In this document: positions 25,759 through 33,917 of the stretch, one piece after another
Position numbering within the stretch: position 1 is the stretch's first letter
How the letters are laid out: every line of letters starts with the position of its first letter
DNA from: Paenibacillus_AR sp051594765
Lineage (GTDB): Bacteria; Bacillota; Bacilli; Paenibacillales; NBRC-103111
Reading direction: 5' to 3'
DNA: 64,000 nt
Assembly (NCBI RefSeq): GCF_051594765.1
Contig: NZ_JBPPGJ010000001.1
Coordinates: 434,001 to 498,000 of the forward strand
Made by a program: the position numbers and the translations under genes
The notes under the pieces: generated by a model
Databases searched by the model: none
Seen by the model: the letters and a program-made list of their open reading frames with translations, nothing else
What the model was told of the DNA's origin: nothing

Positions 25759-26877
25759 TTATCTCGGAATAAACAGCGCTTTACCCTCTGCCAGCTCCTG
25801 CTCCGTCACCCGATTGTACAGGAGAATCTCCCTCGGGTTCAGGTTGTAGCGTCCGGCAATGGACTCCGCCGTGTCTTCCTTCTGCACGATGTAGACCCGG
25901 ACGCGGCTGAACTTCTGATCCTCCGCCTCCGCTCTGACGAAGAGCCGCTTCCACTCCAGCGCATCCGTCCGGGGCGTCGGGGCCAAGTCCTGCTCCGCGG
26001 CAGCGGGAGCGGCCGTCGAACGGGATTCGCCGTTATGTATCAGCGACTTGAGATGATAGGACGGATCGTTGGACGGCTTGCTGCTGAAGGCGATCTTCAG
26101 CTCCTTCTTCTCTTCCTCCGCCGCGTGAGGCTCCGGCAGCACCTCGTGGACCTCGTCGGCTTGGGCCTCCGGAAGCTTCGCTTCGGGCTCTTCATTGATC
26201 TCATCCATATCATCGGGCTGGAAGTAGACCTCCGTCTCGCCTACCGGCTCCTCGGCGGCTTCCGATCGGACCGGCTGCTCTGCCACGGCCGCAGCAATCG
26301 GCTCCTCTTGGGCTGCCGGTTCCGGCTCCGCTTCCTCTTCGGCGGAACGCAGCTCGAGAAGAGCCTCGGGCTGAGCGGGCTCGGCAGCGGAAGGAGCGGA
26401 TTCGGGCTCCTGCTCCACACTTCCCCGTCCGAACGTGGAGATGTCGCCGAATTGGGAGGCTTTGGCCACGATGACCGTTTCCTCTTCCTCCCTCCAGCTC
26501 TCGTCGGGTACCGGCAGCATCTCGATGCCGTGCAGGGTCAGCACGCCCGTCACGTTCAAGCTCCGGGGAGACAGCAGATCCACATCGAAATTGTCGATGT
26601 CCACCGATACCTGGTTCACGTCCTGAATCCGGTTCAGAGGCAGGGTGATCTCCACCGGGATCAGATGCTCCAGCGTTCTCTGCTCCCCGCCGGAGTCTCC
26701 GACGTAGGAGCCTGTCAGATACAGATTCCCCTTCAAATAAGCCTGCTCGCCTTCCGTATACACCGCAATGTGCGGAACGAGCTCGATCTCGTCCAATTCT
26801 TGGACCCCCACCGTATTGTCCGCCAAGTGTACGCGCTCATAGATATCGAACCGAAGTCCGGTTTGCCGTTCTGCCAC
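25759..26877 (-). CDS. spoVID: SpoVID-like spore coat morphogenetic protein with C-terminal LysM
   Basis: 372 residues; Bacillus SpoVID is longer (about 575). The N-terminal 150 residues form the domain typical of SpoVID (LRFDIYERVHL, VPHIAVYTEGEQAYLKGNLYLTG, IPVEITLPLNRI). A long acidic, Glu/Ala/Pro-rich low-complexity region follows (about 165-300), then a LysM domain near the C-terminus (YIVQKEDTAESIAGRYNLN) that would bind cortex peptidoglycan or precursors. SpoVID is needed for coat encasement of the forespore. The start is GTG at 26877, with GGGAGGA seven bases upstream. In Bacillus spoVID sits next to hemL and close to valS; here it is separated from both by inserted genes. Confidence 0.85.
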   Translation of the reverse strand: MAERQTGLRFDIYERVHLADNTVGVQELDEIELVPHIAVYTEGEQAYLKGNLYLTGSYVGDSGGEQRTLEHLIPVEITLPLNRIQDVNQVSVDIDNFDVDLLSPRSLNVTGVLTLHGIEMLPVPDESWREEEETVIVAKASQFGDISTFGRGSVEQEPESAPSAAEPAQPEALLELRSAEEEAEPEPAAQEEPIAAAVAEQPVRSEAAEEPVGETEVYFQPDDMDEINEEPEAKLPEAQADEVHEVLPEPHAAEEEKKELKIAFSSKPSNDPSYHLKSLIHNGESRSTAAPAAAEQDLAPTPRTDALEWKRLFVRAEAEDQKFSRVRVYIVQKEDTAESIAGRYNLNPREILLYNRVTEQELAEGKALFIPR

Positions 26878-26977
26878 ACTTGTTCCTCCCTTCTTGAATA
26901 AGAGCATGCTTGTTCCATACAGGCCGTCTCTCTACTCAATATATGGGAGGTTGGGGGCTCACATGCCATTTTTTTGC

Positions 26978-27889
26978 TTAGGGGCGCGAACCCGACAGAA
27001 GCCGTTTCCAGCAATCGCGAAAATCCGCGGGCGGCTCAGCCTCCACCCGAATCCTCTCCCCGGTCCAGGGATGGGGGAATTCCAGGCTGGCCCCGTGCAG
27101 GGCTTGGCGGCCCAGCAGCCGGGTCGAGCCGCCATACAAGGCGTCTCCCACCAGGGGACAGCCCATATCGCTCATATGAACCCGGATCTGGTGGGTTCGT
27201 CCCGTTTCCAGCTGCAGCTCTACCAGTGTGGCCTCCGGGGCCGGCTCCAGCGTCCGGTACCGCGTCCGTGCCGGATCCCCGCCCGGCGACACCCGCCGCC
27301 GGTTCGGATGGGAACGGTCCTTGCCGATGGGCCGGTCCACCGTCCCCTCCGGCGGCCGCGGCTTTCCTTGGACCAGAGCCAGATAGGTCCGGGCGATAGC
27401 CTTCTCCCTCATGGCGGCGTCCAGGACGATGTGGGCGAACTCATTTTTGGCATAGAGCACCGGTCCGGTCGTATCCTCGTCCAGACGGTGGATGTGACGG
27501 ATGCGGCATACCTGTCCCGTCGTCTCATAATAGGAAGCTACGGCTTGGGCCAGCGTACCGGTATGTCCTGGGTAGGCGGGATGCACTGGCATACCCGCGG
27601 GCTTCAGGACGGCCAGACAGAAGTCATCCTCGTAGAGCACCGCAAGCTCCGTCCACTCTCCCTGCACTTCAGCAACCTCTTCGGGGAACAGCTTCAGGCG
27701 CAGGCGCTTTCCTTCATACCGGACACCGCCGGTGCTTATAAGCCGGCCCAGCAGCTTCAAGGGAAACTGGAGCTCCTCCGTTAACAGCCGCTTCCACTCC
27801 GCCTCGTCCAAGGGCTCTCCCCGGGAAACCAGCTCCAGCCATTCGCCCCTTCGGACCACCGGGCGCAGCCGTTCCGTCCATATGTTCAT
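26978..27889 (-). CDS. RluA-family pseudouridine synthase
   Basis: 303 residues. It converts uridine to pseudouridine in RNA; the exact site cannot be told from the sequence. The catalytic motif is HRLDEDTTG, with the nucleophilic aspartate, followed by LETGRTHQIRVHM and GDALYGG, all family signatures. An N-terminal S4-like region (PLKLLGRLISTGGVRYEGK) is present. The ATG at 27889 overlaps the stop of a 36-codon gene (ATGA) and has GGTGAG seven or so bases before it. It lies about 100 bases ahead of the spoVID-like gene on the same strand. Confidence 0.92.
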   Translation of the reverse strand: MNIWTERLRPVVRRGEWLELVSRGEPLDEAEWKRLLTEELQFPLKLLGRLISTGGVRYEGKRLRLKLFPEEVAEVQGEWTELAVLYEDDFCLAVLKPAGMPVHPAYPGHTGTLAQAVASYYETTGQVCRIRHIHRLDEDTTGPVLYAKNEFAHIVLDAAMREKAIARTYLALVQGKPRPPEGTVDRPIGKDRSHPNRRRVSPGGDPARTRYRTLEPAPEATLVELQLETGRTHQIRVHMSDMGCPLVGDALYGGSTRLLGRQALHGASLEFPHPWTGERIRVEAEPPADFRDCWKRLLSGSRP

Positions 27890-27996
27890 CGGGATCTCAC
27901 CGCCGACCAGACGATTCCGGCCAGCAGCACGGTGAACACCATTACCCAGGCGATCAGATCCGCCGGAAGCCCGAAAAACGTATATTTTCCCAACAT
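27886..27996 (-). CDS. 36-residue single-helix membrane protein coupled to the pseudouridine synthase gene
   Basis: The product is a short N-terminus (MLGKYTFFGLPADL), one hydrophobic helix (about 14-31, IAWVMVFTVLLAGIVW) and a basic tail SAVRSR. AAAGGAG lies eight bases before its ATG, and its stop overlaps the next start (ATGA), so it is very likely translated. Function unknown. It could be a true small membrane protein or mainly a leader that couples translation. Confidence 0.65.
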   Translation of the reverse strand: MLGKYTFFGLPADLIAWVMVFTVLLAGIVWSAVRSR

Positions 27997-28084
27997 GGCG
28001 CATACTCCTTTGCCGTACGTTCTCACGCTTATTTCCATATTGTACGCGAGGGTGGATGTATTATCAATGCGGGGTCTTTTATGA

Positions 28085-28090
28085 TAGAAT
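28085..28090 (+). promoter_or_regulatory. Extended -10 promoter of the phosphodiester glycosidase gene
   Basis: TGATAGAAT (28082-28090) is a TGn extended -10 element about 78 bases before the GTG start. No good -35 is visible. Confidence 0.4.
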
Positions 28091-28167
28091 AGAGTTTAGT
28101 GTTTGAGATTAGAAGTGTTATTGAATCCGTATGGAGAGCAAGTATAGAGATAGGGAGAGTGCCGCAA

Positions 28168-29652
28168 GTGAATACGGCAATGGAGTTATGGGCTTCTACC
28201 GTGGACCAGGTTCGCGGGTGGAGCTGGCTGAAGAAATCATACGCGCTGTTGTTCGGTCTCGGCTTCCTGTTGTCGAGCTATTTGTTCTTGACGCCGATGG
28301 GAGAATCGACACGCGTCTGGATGGCGCAGACGGTTATCACCACCCAGCACCGGGAATGGGCCTGGATGTTCGTAGGCAAGGAGAAACGTGACCGGATGAT
28401 CGCCCAGCTGCATCTGGACCGGGAACGGATGGGGACGGAGAAGCAGGATTTCAACCTCGTCAACTTGAGCAAGAAGAAGCGCTCCGCTGAAGAGCTGATC
28501 AAGGTAGAGGATATCTCGGATACCTATTGGAAAGGCAAGAAAATGTACGTCTACGACCCCCGCGCCATCCGTGTCGTCGTGCCGTCCAAGCCGGGTGAAG
28601 GCGAACGCATCACCTCCATGGTGGAACGGACCAGCGCCCTGGCGGGCATTAACGGCGGCGGCTTCGTGGATCCGGACGGGCTCGGCAACGGATTCGCCCC
28701 GATCGGCTTCATTATGTCCGGCGGCGAATTGCTGTATACGGACCAGGACGGCAGCATTCCCCAGCATGTGGTCGGCTTTACGAAGGAAGGCCTGCTCGTC
28801 GTGGGCAAGTATACCATCGACCAGCTGCAGGAGCTGGGCGTCTCGGAAGCCGTTATGTTCTACCCGCGGGTCATCGCCAACGGCAAGGGCTTGATCACCA
28901 CCGGTGACGGCGGCTGGGGCCGCGGGCCCCGTACAGCCATCGGCCAGAAGGAGGACGGCACCGTCGTTATCATGGTTATCGACGGCCGCCAGACCCACAG
29001 CGTCGGTGCAACTCTCAAAGAAATTCAGGACCTGATGCTGGAGGAAGGCGTGGTGAACGCGGGCTTCCTGGACGGCGGGGCCTCCTCGGAGCTTGTCACT
29101 CAAGCCGACGGGCTGATCACGAAGCCCTCCAGCCGGTACGGCGAACGGCGCCTGCCCTCGGCGCTTCTGGTCTTCAGCGATCCTAACGATTACAAGGCCA
29201 ACAATCCGTGGGACGGTGTGACGAAGATCGACCCGGGCGGCGCTTACGACCATCCGGACTTCCTGAAGGAGCAGGCGGACTTGAAGGCCAAGGGCCTGCT
29301 GAAGCCTTCGGTTTCGCCAACGTCCACTCCGTCTCCGTCCAAGACACCGGTACCGACGGAGCACAGCACGCCGGCGGACAGCGGGAAATCGTCCCCGGCT
29401 GCGGGATCCGCCTCTCCTACGCATTCGACGGTGCCCACACAGTCCCCTTCCGGCGGGGGAACCTCGTCGGCGCAGCCGAACGAATCGCCCAAGAACACCG
29501 TTACACCTACCGTCCAGCCTACCTCCCAGCCCGGCGCTTCTGCCGCCGGGCCGTCCGAGGCGGCGAAGCCCACTCCAACGCCGGCTTCCTCCGTTACCCC
29601 TCAAGGGCAAGCGGTACCGACTACGGCGGCGACACCCAAGCAGGGCGGATAA
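28168..29652 (+). CDS. Membrane-anchored phosphodiester glycosidase (NAGPA domain) with Ser/Thr/Pro-rich tail
   Basis: 494 residues. A membrane helix at about 26-44 anchors the protein with its bulk outside. Residues about 120-350 form a NAGPA-type domain, related to N-acetylglucosamine-1-phosphodiester alpha-N-acetylglucosaminidase, with INGGGF, GRGPRTAIG, VIDGRQTHSVG and FLDGGASSE. In bacteria such proteins are linked to exopolysaccharide or wall-polymer processing. The last 130 residues are Pro/Ser/Thr-rich low complexity (TPSPSKTPVPTE and similar), a likely wall-spanning or glycosylated tail. The start is GTG at 28168, with GGGAGAG eight bases upstream. It is monocistronic, ending at a strong terminator. 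The substrate is unknown. Confidence 0.85.
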   Translation: MNTAMELWASTVDQVRGWSWLKKSYALLFGLGFLLSSYLFLTPMGESTRVWMAQTVITTQHREWAWMFVGKEKRDRMIAQLHLDRERMGTEKQDFNLVNLSKKKRSAEELIKVEDISDTYWKGKKMYVYDPRAIRVVVPSKPGEGERITSMVERTSALAGINGGGFVDPDGLGNGFAPIGFIMSGGELLYTDQDGSIPQHVVGFTKEGLLVVGKYTIDQLQELGVSEAVMFYPRVIANGKGLITTGDGGWGRGPRTAIGQKEDGTVVIMVIDGRQTHSVGATLKEIQDLMLEEGVVNAGFLDGGASSELVTQADGLITKPSSRYGERRLPSALLVFSDPNDYKANNPWDGVTKIDPGGAYDHPDFLKEQADLKAKGLLKPSVSPTSTPSPSKTPVPTEHSTPADSGKSSPAAGSASPTHSTVPTQSPSGGGTSSAQPNESPKNTVTPTVQPTSQPGASAAGPSEAAKPTPTPASSVTPQGQAVPTTAATPKQGG

Positions 29653-29673
29653 TCACTACATAGGACCTTGACC

Positions 29674-29714
29674 AAATACAAAAGGCACCTCCATTGGGGG
29701 TGCCTTTTGTATTT
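29674..29714. terminator. Bidirectional terminator
   Basis: AAATACAAAAGGCACC (from 29674) pairs with GGTGCCTTTTGTATTT (to 29714). It ends the phosphodiester glycosidase transcript and, on the other strand, the nirB-nirD-hemD transcript. Confidence 0.9.
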
Positions 29715-29796
29715 GAGGCCGGGTGAACCCCGAGGGGCCCGGAAGGGGAGCAACCGATGCAGGACCGTGACCGGCGGTTCCATCTCCGTACCCGCA

Positions 29797-30624
29797 TCAG
29801 CCCTGCGCGGCTTCCGCGTAATACCGGGCCAGCTCCTGAACCATGAAGCCCATCCGCTCCTCCTCCGGCACCACAACTCTGCCGACGCCTTCCTCCCGGA
29901 GCACCTCCGCCGTGTACTTCCCTACCGCCACTGCAACGGTGCGGCCGGCGAAGGCATCCAGCAGCTCCCGCTCCCGGCCGGTCTGCCTCGCATACGCGAA
30001 GGGGAACCGGACCTGGGCGCCGCTGGTAAACATGACGGCATCGATCTCCCCTTGGACGATCTCCCGGATGAGACGGTCCAGGTCCTCCGCCGCCGGGGGA
30101 ATGTGCCGGTAAGGAAGAATCTCCCGGTACTCTGCGCCGTGGCGCTTCAGCATGCCGACCAGGGTCGGCGCCGGGTCACCGTGGAGCTGAAGGGCAACGC
30201 GTTGCCCCCCCAGACTGATACCCGCCTCTTCGAAGGCACGGACCAGACCGGCGGAGGTGCCGTCCGGATCCCGGACCTCCGGCTCCACCCCCAGCTTCTT
30301 CAAGGCGCCGATGGCCTTGTAGCCCCGGGCCGCCACGCGAGCGCTGCGAAGCTTGGAGAGGAAGTGCTCCTCCGCGCCGGATTGGCGGGCCATCTCCAGC
30401 ATGGTCTCCAATCCCACTCCGGTGGTGAAGATGAACCAGTCCCAGTCAGCCCCAAGCAGCCAGACCAATTCCGACCGGGCCTCCGCATCATCCAGGAATA
30501 CGGTTCCCTGGGCCGGCCGGGCCAAGGGAATGCCGCCCTGCTTCTCCAGCATCCGTCCCAGCTCCTCGGTCTTCCGGGGTCCCGTCACCGCAATTCGCTT
30601 GCCTTCCAGCCTCCCGCGCTCCAT
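29797..30624 (-). CDS. Uroporphyrinogen-III synthase, stand-alone copy in the nitrite reductase operon
   Basis: 275 residues of the HemD fold: two alpha/beta lobes, with VTGPRKTEELGRMLEKQGG at the start of lobe 1, FIFTTGVG, VAARGYKAIGALKKLG, and FTSGAQVRFPF and VAVGKYTAEVL in lobe 2. It closes hydroxymethylbilane to uroporphyrinogen III with inversion of ring D. AAGGAGG lies nine bases before the ATG. It follows nirD by 30 bases and nirB before that, so it probably supplies precursor for siroheme, the cofactor of NirB. A second HemD domain is fused to CobA at 38237-39796. Confidence 0.87.
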   Translation of the reverse strand: MERGRLEGKRIAVTGPRKTEELGRMLEKQGGIPLARPAQGTVFLDDAEARSELVWLLGADWDWFIFTTGVGLETMLEMARQSGAEEHFLSKLRSARVAARGYKAIGALKKLGVEPEVRDPDGTSAGLVRAFEEAGISLGGQRVALQLHGDPAPTLVGMLKRHGAEYREILPYRHIPPAAEDLDRLIREIVQGEIDAVMFTSGAQVRFPFAYARQTGRERELLDAFAGRTVAVAVGKYTAEVLREEGVGRVVVPEEERMGFMVQELARYYAEAAQG

Positions 30625-30654
30625 AAGCCGTTCCTCCTTACCGCTTGATCTCCA

Positions 30655-30987
30655 TTAAGACGCCAAGCTTCCGCTTTTCTCTAATAATACGATAACATTG
30701 CCCGCTTCATCCACTTCCACCCGGTAGGCATCCACCGCTCCTTCATCCGGCGCCTGGACCTTGCCGTCATCGAGATTGATCTTCCAGTCATGCAGCGGAC
30801 AGAACACATGATGATCGCACACGATGCCCTCGGACAGCTTGCCGTTCTTATGCGGACAGCGGTTCTCCACCGCGCGGAAGGCACCTCCGGTCAATTGGAA
30901 CACCGCGATCTCCACCCCGTCTATCACCGCTGTCCGGGAACGCCGTTCGGTAAATTCGGACCTATGCCCGATAACCACCTTTTTCAT
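30655..30987 (-). CDS. nirD: Nitrite reductase small subunit, Rieske [2Fe-2S]
   Basis: 110 residues, a single Rieske domain. The cluster ligands are in CPHKNG and CPLHDW, about 18 residues apart. It partners NirB (NasD/NasE in Bacillus) in NAD(P)H-dependent reduction of nitrite to ammonium in the cytoplasm. It begins about 40 bases after the nirB stop, with GAGG eight bases before its ATG. Confidence 0.93.
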   Translation of the reverse strand: MKKVVIGHRSEFTERRSRTAVIDGVEIAVFQLTGGAFRAVENRCPHKNGKLSEGIVCDHHVFCPLHDWKINLDDGKVQAPDEGAVDAYRVEVDEAGNVIVLLEKSGSLAS

Positions 30988-31029
30988 CGTTGTTACCTCC
31001 TCGATATGGGTTCTTCCGTGGGATGCTCC

Positions 31030-33492
31030 TTAATGTCCCTCTTTCGCCGCAGCCGTCAGCTTAGCCGCATCGTCGAGCTCGCTTGTGCTCAGGGTCTCGA
31101 AGGTGGCGCGAAGCTCGTCGGTCTCGATGATTTCCTTCCACGGGTCCTTCGTCAGGCTCAAGGTCTTGTCGATCCGGTCCACCAGCGCCCTCCGGTCCTC
31201 TTCCTTCGCCAACGCCTCCTTGATGGACTCCAGACCGACCCGCTCCACCCAGGTGCTGGTCCGCTCGTTCCACTTGGCCTGCTCCCGGTAATATTGGAGG
31301 AAGGCTGCCGACCATTCCATGACCTCTTCCTCGGACTTCACCTTGGTCAGCAGATCACAGGCCCGGACATGGACCCCTCCATTGCCTCCCACATACAGCT
31401 CCCAACCACCGTCGATGGCCACAACGCCGAAGTCCTTAATGGTGGCCTCCGCGCAGTTTCTCGGACAGCCCGACACCGCCAGCTTCACCTTGGCGGGCGT
31501 ATTCAGGCGCTCGAAGCGTCTCTCCAGCTCAATGCCCATCTGGATGGAGTCCTGGGTCCCGAACCGGCAAAAGGTGGAGCCGACACAGGTCTTCACCGTC
31601 CGCAGCGCTTTGCCGTAGGCGTAGCCGGAGGGCATATCGAGGTCGGCCCACATCTTGGGCAGATCCTCCTTCTTGACGCCGAGCAGATCGAGGCGCTGGC
31701 CGCCGGTGAACTTCACCATGGGCACCGCGTATTTTTCCGCGACCTCGGCAATGCGCTTCAGCTCCGCAGGGGACGTGACGCCGCCGTAGATTCGGGGAAC
31801 GACGGAATAAGTGCCGTCCTTCTGAATATTGGCGTGATTGCGCTCGTTCACGAAGCGGGACTCCCGCTCCTCCTCATGCTCCTCGGGGAACATCATCCCC
31901 AAGTAATAGTTGAGCGCCGGACGGCACTTGGAGCAGCCCTCCTCGTTCTTCCAATGAAGGACGTTCATAACCTCCTTCGTGGTGGTCAGGTGCATCTCGC
32001 CGATCGCCCCCACGATCTCGTCGCGGGACAGCTCCGTGCAGCCGCAGATGCCCTCCTTCACTTGGGTGACGCCTTCGCTGCCCAAGGTCAGTGACAAGAG
32101 GTCCGCCACCAGGGGCTTACAGCCGCCGCAGGAGCCCGAAGCCTTGGTACAGGCTTTGATCTCGTTGACGCTGGTACAGCCTTTTTCCTGAATAGCCTTG
32201 ACGATGGCCCCCTTTGAAACGCCGTTGCAGCCGCAGACGATCTCATCATCCGCCATAGCCGCCACCAGCTCGACACCGGACTTCGGCTGGCTTCCGCCGT
32301 CGCCCAGGAGCAGCGTCCGCTCCTTGCCCGTCACATCCTCCCCGCTCTTGATGAGCGAGAAGATCTTGGAGCTGTCGGAGGTGTCCCCGAACATGACCGA
32401 GCCCGCCACCTTGCCGTTCTTGATCACAACCTTCTTATATACCCCGGCAAAATCATCCTGCACCCTCACGGACCGGGTGTCCGGCTCATCGGTGAACTGT
32501 CCGGCGGAGAATACCTGTACCCCGGAAACCTTCAGCTTGGTCGAGAGAACGGAGCCTTGGTAGCCCCCAGTCTCCACACCGGCCAGCCGCTTCGCCAGTA
32601 CATTGCCCTGCTCGTACAGCGGAGCCACCAGCCCATAGGCGATGCCGCGATGCTCGGCGCACTCTCCGACCGCATACACGTGGGGGATGCTGGTCTCCAG
32701 ATAATCGTTCACCACGATGCCGCGGTTGACCTCGATGCCGCTGTTCTTCGCCAGGGCCACGTTGGGCCGGATGCCCACCGCCATCACCACCAGGTCCGTG
32801 TCAATCTCGCTGCCGTCGGTGAAGCGGACGCCTGTAACGCGCTTCTTGCCTTTGATCTGCTCCGTGTTCTTCTCCAGCAGGAACTTCATGCCCTGACGCT
32901 CCAGCTCGGCCTTCAGCATGGCGGAAGCGGTGGCGTCCAGCTGACGCTCCATCAGATACTTGAAGATGTGAACCACCGTCACATCCATATTCAAATTCAG
33001 AAGCCCTCTGGCCGCTTCGATCCCCAGCAGGCCCCCGCCGATCACCAGCGCCTTCTTATAGGTTTTGGAGGTCTCCATCATGGTTTCGCAGTCCTGGATA
33101 TCCCGGAAGGCAATGACGCCTTCCTTATCGGCTCCCGGCAGTGGAAGCATAAAGGGCAGCGAGCCGGTGGCCAGGATCAATTCATCATAAGCGACCGTGG
33201 TTCCCTTGTCGGAGGTGACGGTCTTCGCCGCCGTATCGATCTTCGTGACCGTCTGCCCGGTATGAAGCGTGATGCCGTTGTCCTTGTACCAATCCCAATC
33301 GTTAATGACAATGTCCTTCATGTTCGCGTCTCCGGCCAACACCGAGGAGAGCAGAATCCGGTTGTAGTTAGGATGGGGCTCGCTTCCGAAGACAGTGATC
33401 TCAAACTGCTCCGCCGGTGCAAGCTTCAGGAGCTGCTCCAAGGCATAAACGCCTGCCATTCCATTGCCTACCAGCACTAATCTCTTCTTCAT
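31030..33492 (-). CDS. nirB: Assimilatory NAD(P)H nitrite reductase large subunit
   Basis: 820 residues. Domains in order: an FAD/NAD(P)H oxidoreductase (about 1-320; VLVGNGMAG, ATGSLPF, GGGLLGIEAARGL), a BFD-like [2Fe-2S] region (about 405-515; CGCNGVSKG, SCGGCKPLV, CGCTELS), a nitrite/sulfite reductase ferredoxin-like half, and the [4Fe-4S]-siroheme site (TCVGSTFCRFG and SGCPRNCAEA). It reduces nitrite by six electrons to ammonium. The ATG at 33492 is preferred because GAGGAG is eight bases upstream; a GTG nine bases earlier is possible. nirD and hemD follow. A TnrA/GlnR site 95 bases upstream suggests nitrogen control. No nitrate reductase or transporter is in the window. Confidence 0.95.
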   Translation of the reverse strand: MKKRLVLVGNGMAGVYALEQLLKLAPAEQFEITVFGSEPHPNYNRILLSSVLAGDANMKDIVINDWDWYKDNGITLHTGQTVTKIDTAAKTVTSDKGTTVAYDELILATGSLPFMLPLPGADKEGVIAFRDIQDCETMMETSKTYKKALVIGGGLLGIEAARGLLNLNMDVTVVHIFKYLMERQLDATASAMLKAELERQGMKFLLEKNTEQIKGKKRVTGVRFTDGSEIDTDLVVMAVGIRPNVALAKNSGIEVNRGIVVNDYLETSIPHVYAVGECAEHRGIAYGLVAPLYEQGNVLAKRLAGVETGGYQGSVLSTKLKVSGVQVFSAGQFTDEPDTRSVRVQDDFAGVYKKVVIKNGKVAGSVMFGDTSDSSKIFSLIKSGEDVTGKERTLLLGDGGSQPKSGVELVAAMADDEIVCGCNGVSKGAIVKAIQEKGCTSVNEIKACTKASGSCGGCKPLVADLLSLTLGSEGVTQVKEGICGCTELSRDEIVGAIGEMHLTTTKEVMNVLHWKNEEGCSKCRPALNYYLGMMFPEEHEEERESRFVNERNHANIQKDGTYSVVPRIYGGVTSPAELKRIAEVAEKYAVPMVKFTGGQRLDLLGVKKEDLPKMWADLDMPSGYAYGKALRTVKTCVGSTFCRFGTQDSIQMGIELERRFERLNTPAKVKLAVSGCPRNCAEATIKDFGVVAIDGGWELYVGGNGGVHVRACDLLTKVKSEEEVMEWSAAFLQYYREQAKWNERTSTWVERVGLESIKEALAKEEDRRALVDRIDKTLSLTKDPWKEIIETDELRATFETLSTSELDDAAKLTAAAKEGH

Positions 33493-33586
33493 CTTCTCCA
33501 CTCCTCAATCGGGTAATAAAACATAACATCTTCAATAGTGAAAAACGAGTGTCCCCCGGGATACTTGTGACCAAACGGTGATTTAT

Positions 33587-33603
33587 TGTCATGTTATCTA
33601 ACA
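33587..33603 (-). promoter_or_regulatory. TnrA/GlnR operator upstream of nirB
   Basis: The 17-mer TGTTAGATAACATGACA (minus strand) matches TGTNA-N7-TNACA exactly on both half-sites. TnrA activates the nas genes of Bacillus from such sites during nitrogen limitation; GlnR uses the same consensus. The site is centred about 103 bases before the nirB ATG. Confidence 0.8.
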
Positions 33604-33845
33604 TGTAATGATTATAAGTAAAGATACCTTATTCCTGCGCAAATTTCAATAAGTTTTCAACTATTATTCGGCTATTTTTTTCTCATTACACCAATAAACG
33701 AATATTAAATATGCTTTTAGTTGTCATTGTTCGCTTTTGATAAATTTCAATTAATGCGATTCGTCGCCTCTTATAATGAACTCCTTCATTCTTCATCAGA
33801 TTATGTTATATTACCTCCCAAATAAATTATCGCCGGCTGCCTCGA
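33604..33845. other. AT-rich gap between nirB and hemL
   Basis: This part of the 425-base gap is much more AT-rich than the surrounding genes. It includes TTATAATC just upstream of the TnrA/GlnR site. I see no gene in it. It presumably carries upstream promoter DNA of nirB. Confidence 0.5.
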
Positions 33846-33887
33846 CAAAAAAAACCGGGGGACGTCTCCTTCGAGACATCCCCCGGT
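33846..33887 (-). terminator. Terminator of hemL
   Basis: Strong hairpin: on the minus strand ACCGGGGGATGTCTC and GAGACGTCCCCCGGT around a GAAG loop, followed by T8 (33846-33853). It begins about 30 bases after the hemL stop. Confidence 0.92.
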
Positions 33888-33917
33888 CCAATCCATATAT
33901 ACGGGCAAGTACCGCCC

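Noticed and set aside
29280..29650. Repetitive Pro/Ser/Thr codons at the end of the phosphodiester glycosidase gene as a DNA repeat array
   Set aside because: The units are not identical or of fixed length; this is a low-complexity protein tail, not a tandem repeat or CRISPR.
33565..33585. Possible Crp/Fnr site TTGTGA...GTGATT upstream of nirB
   Set aside because: The two halves are direct rather than inverted, so it does not fit the TGTGA-N6-TCACA palindrome.
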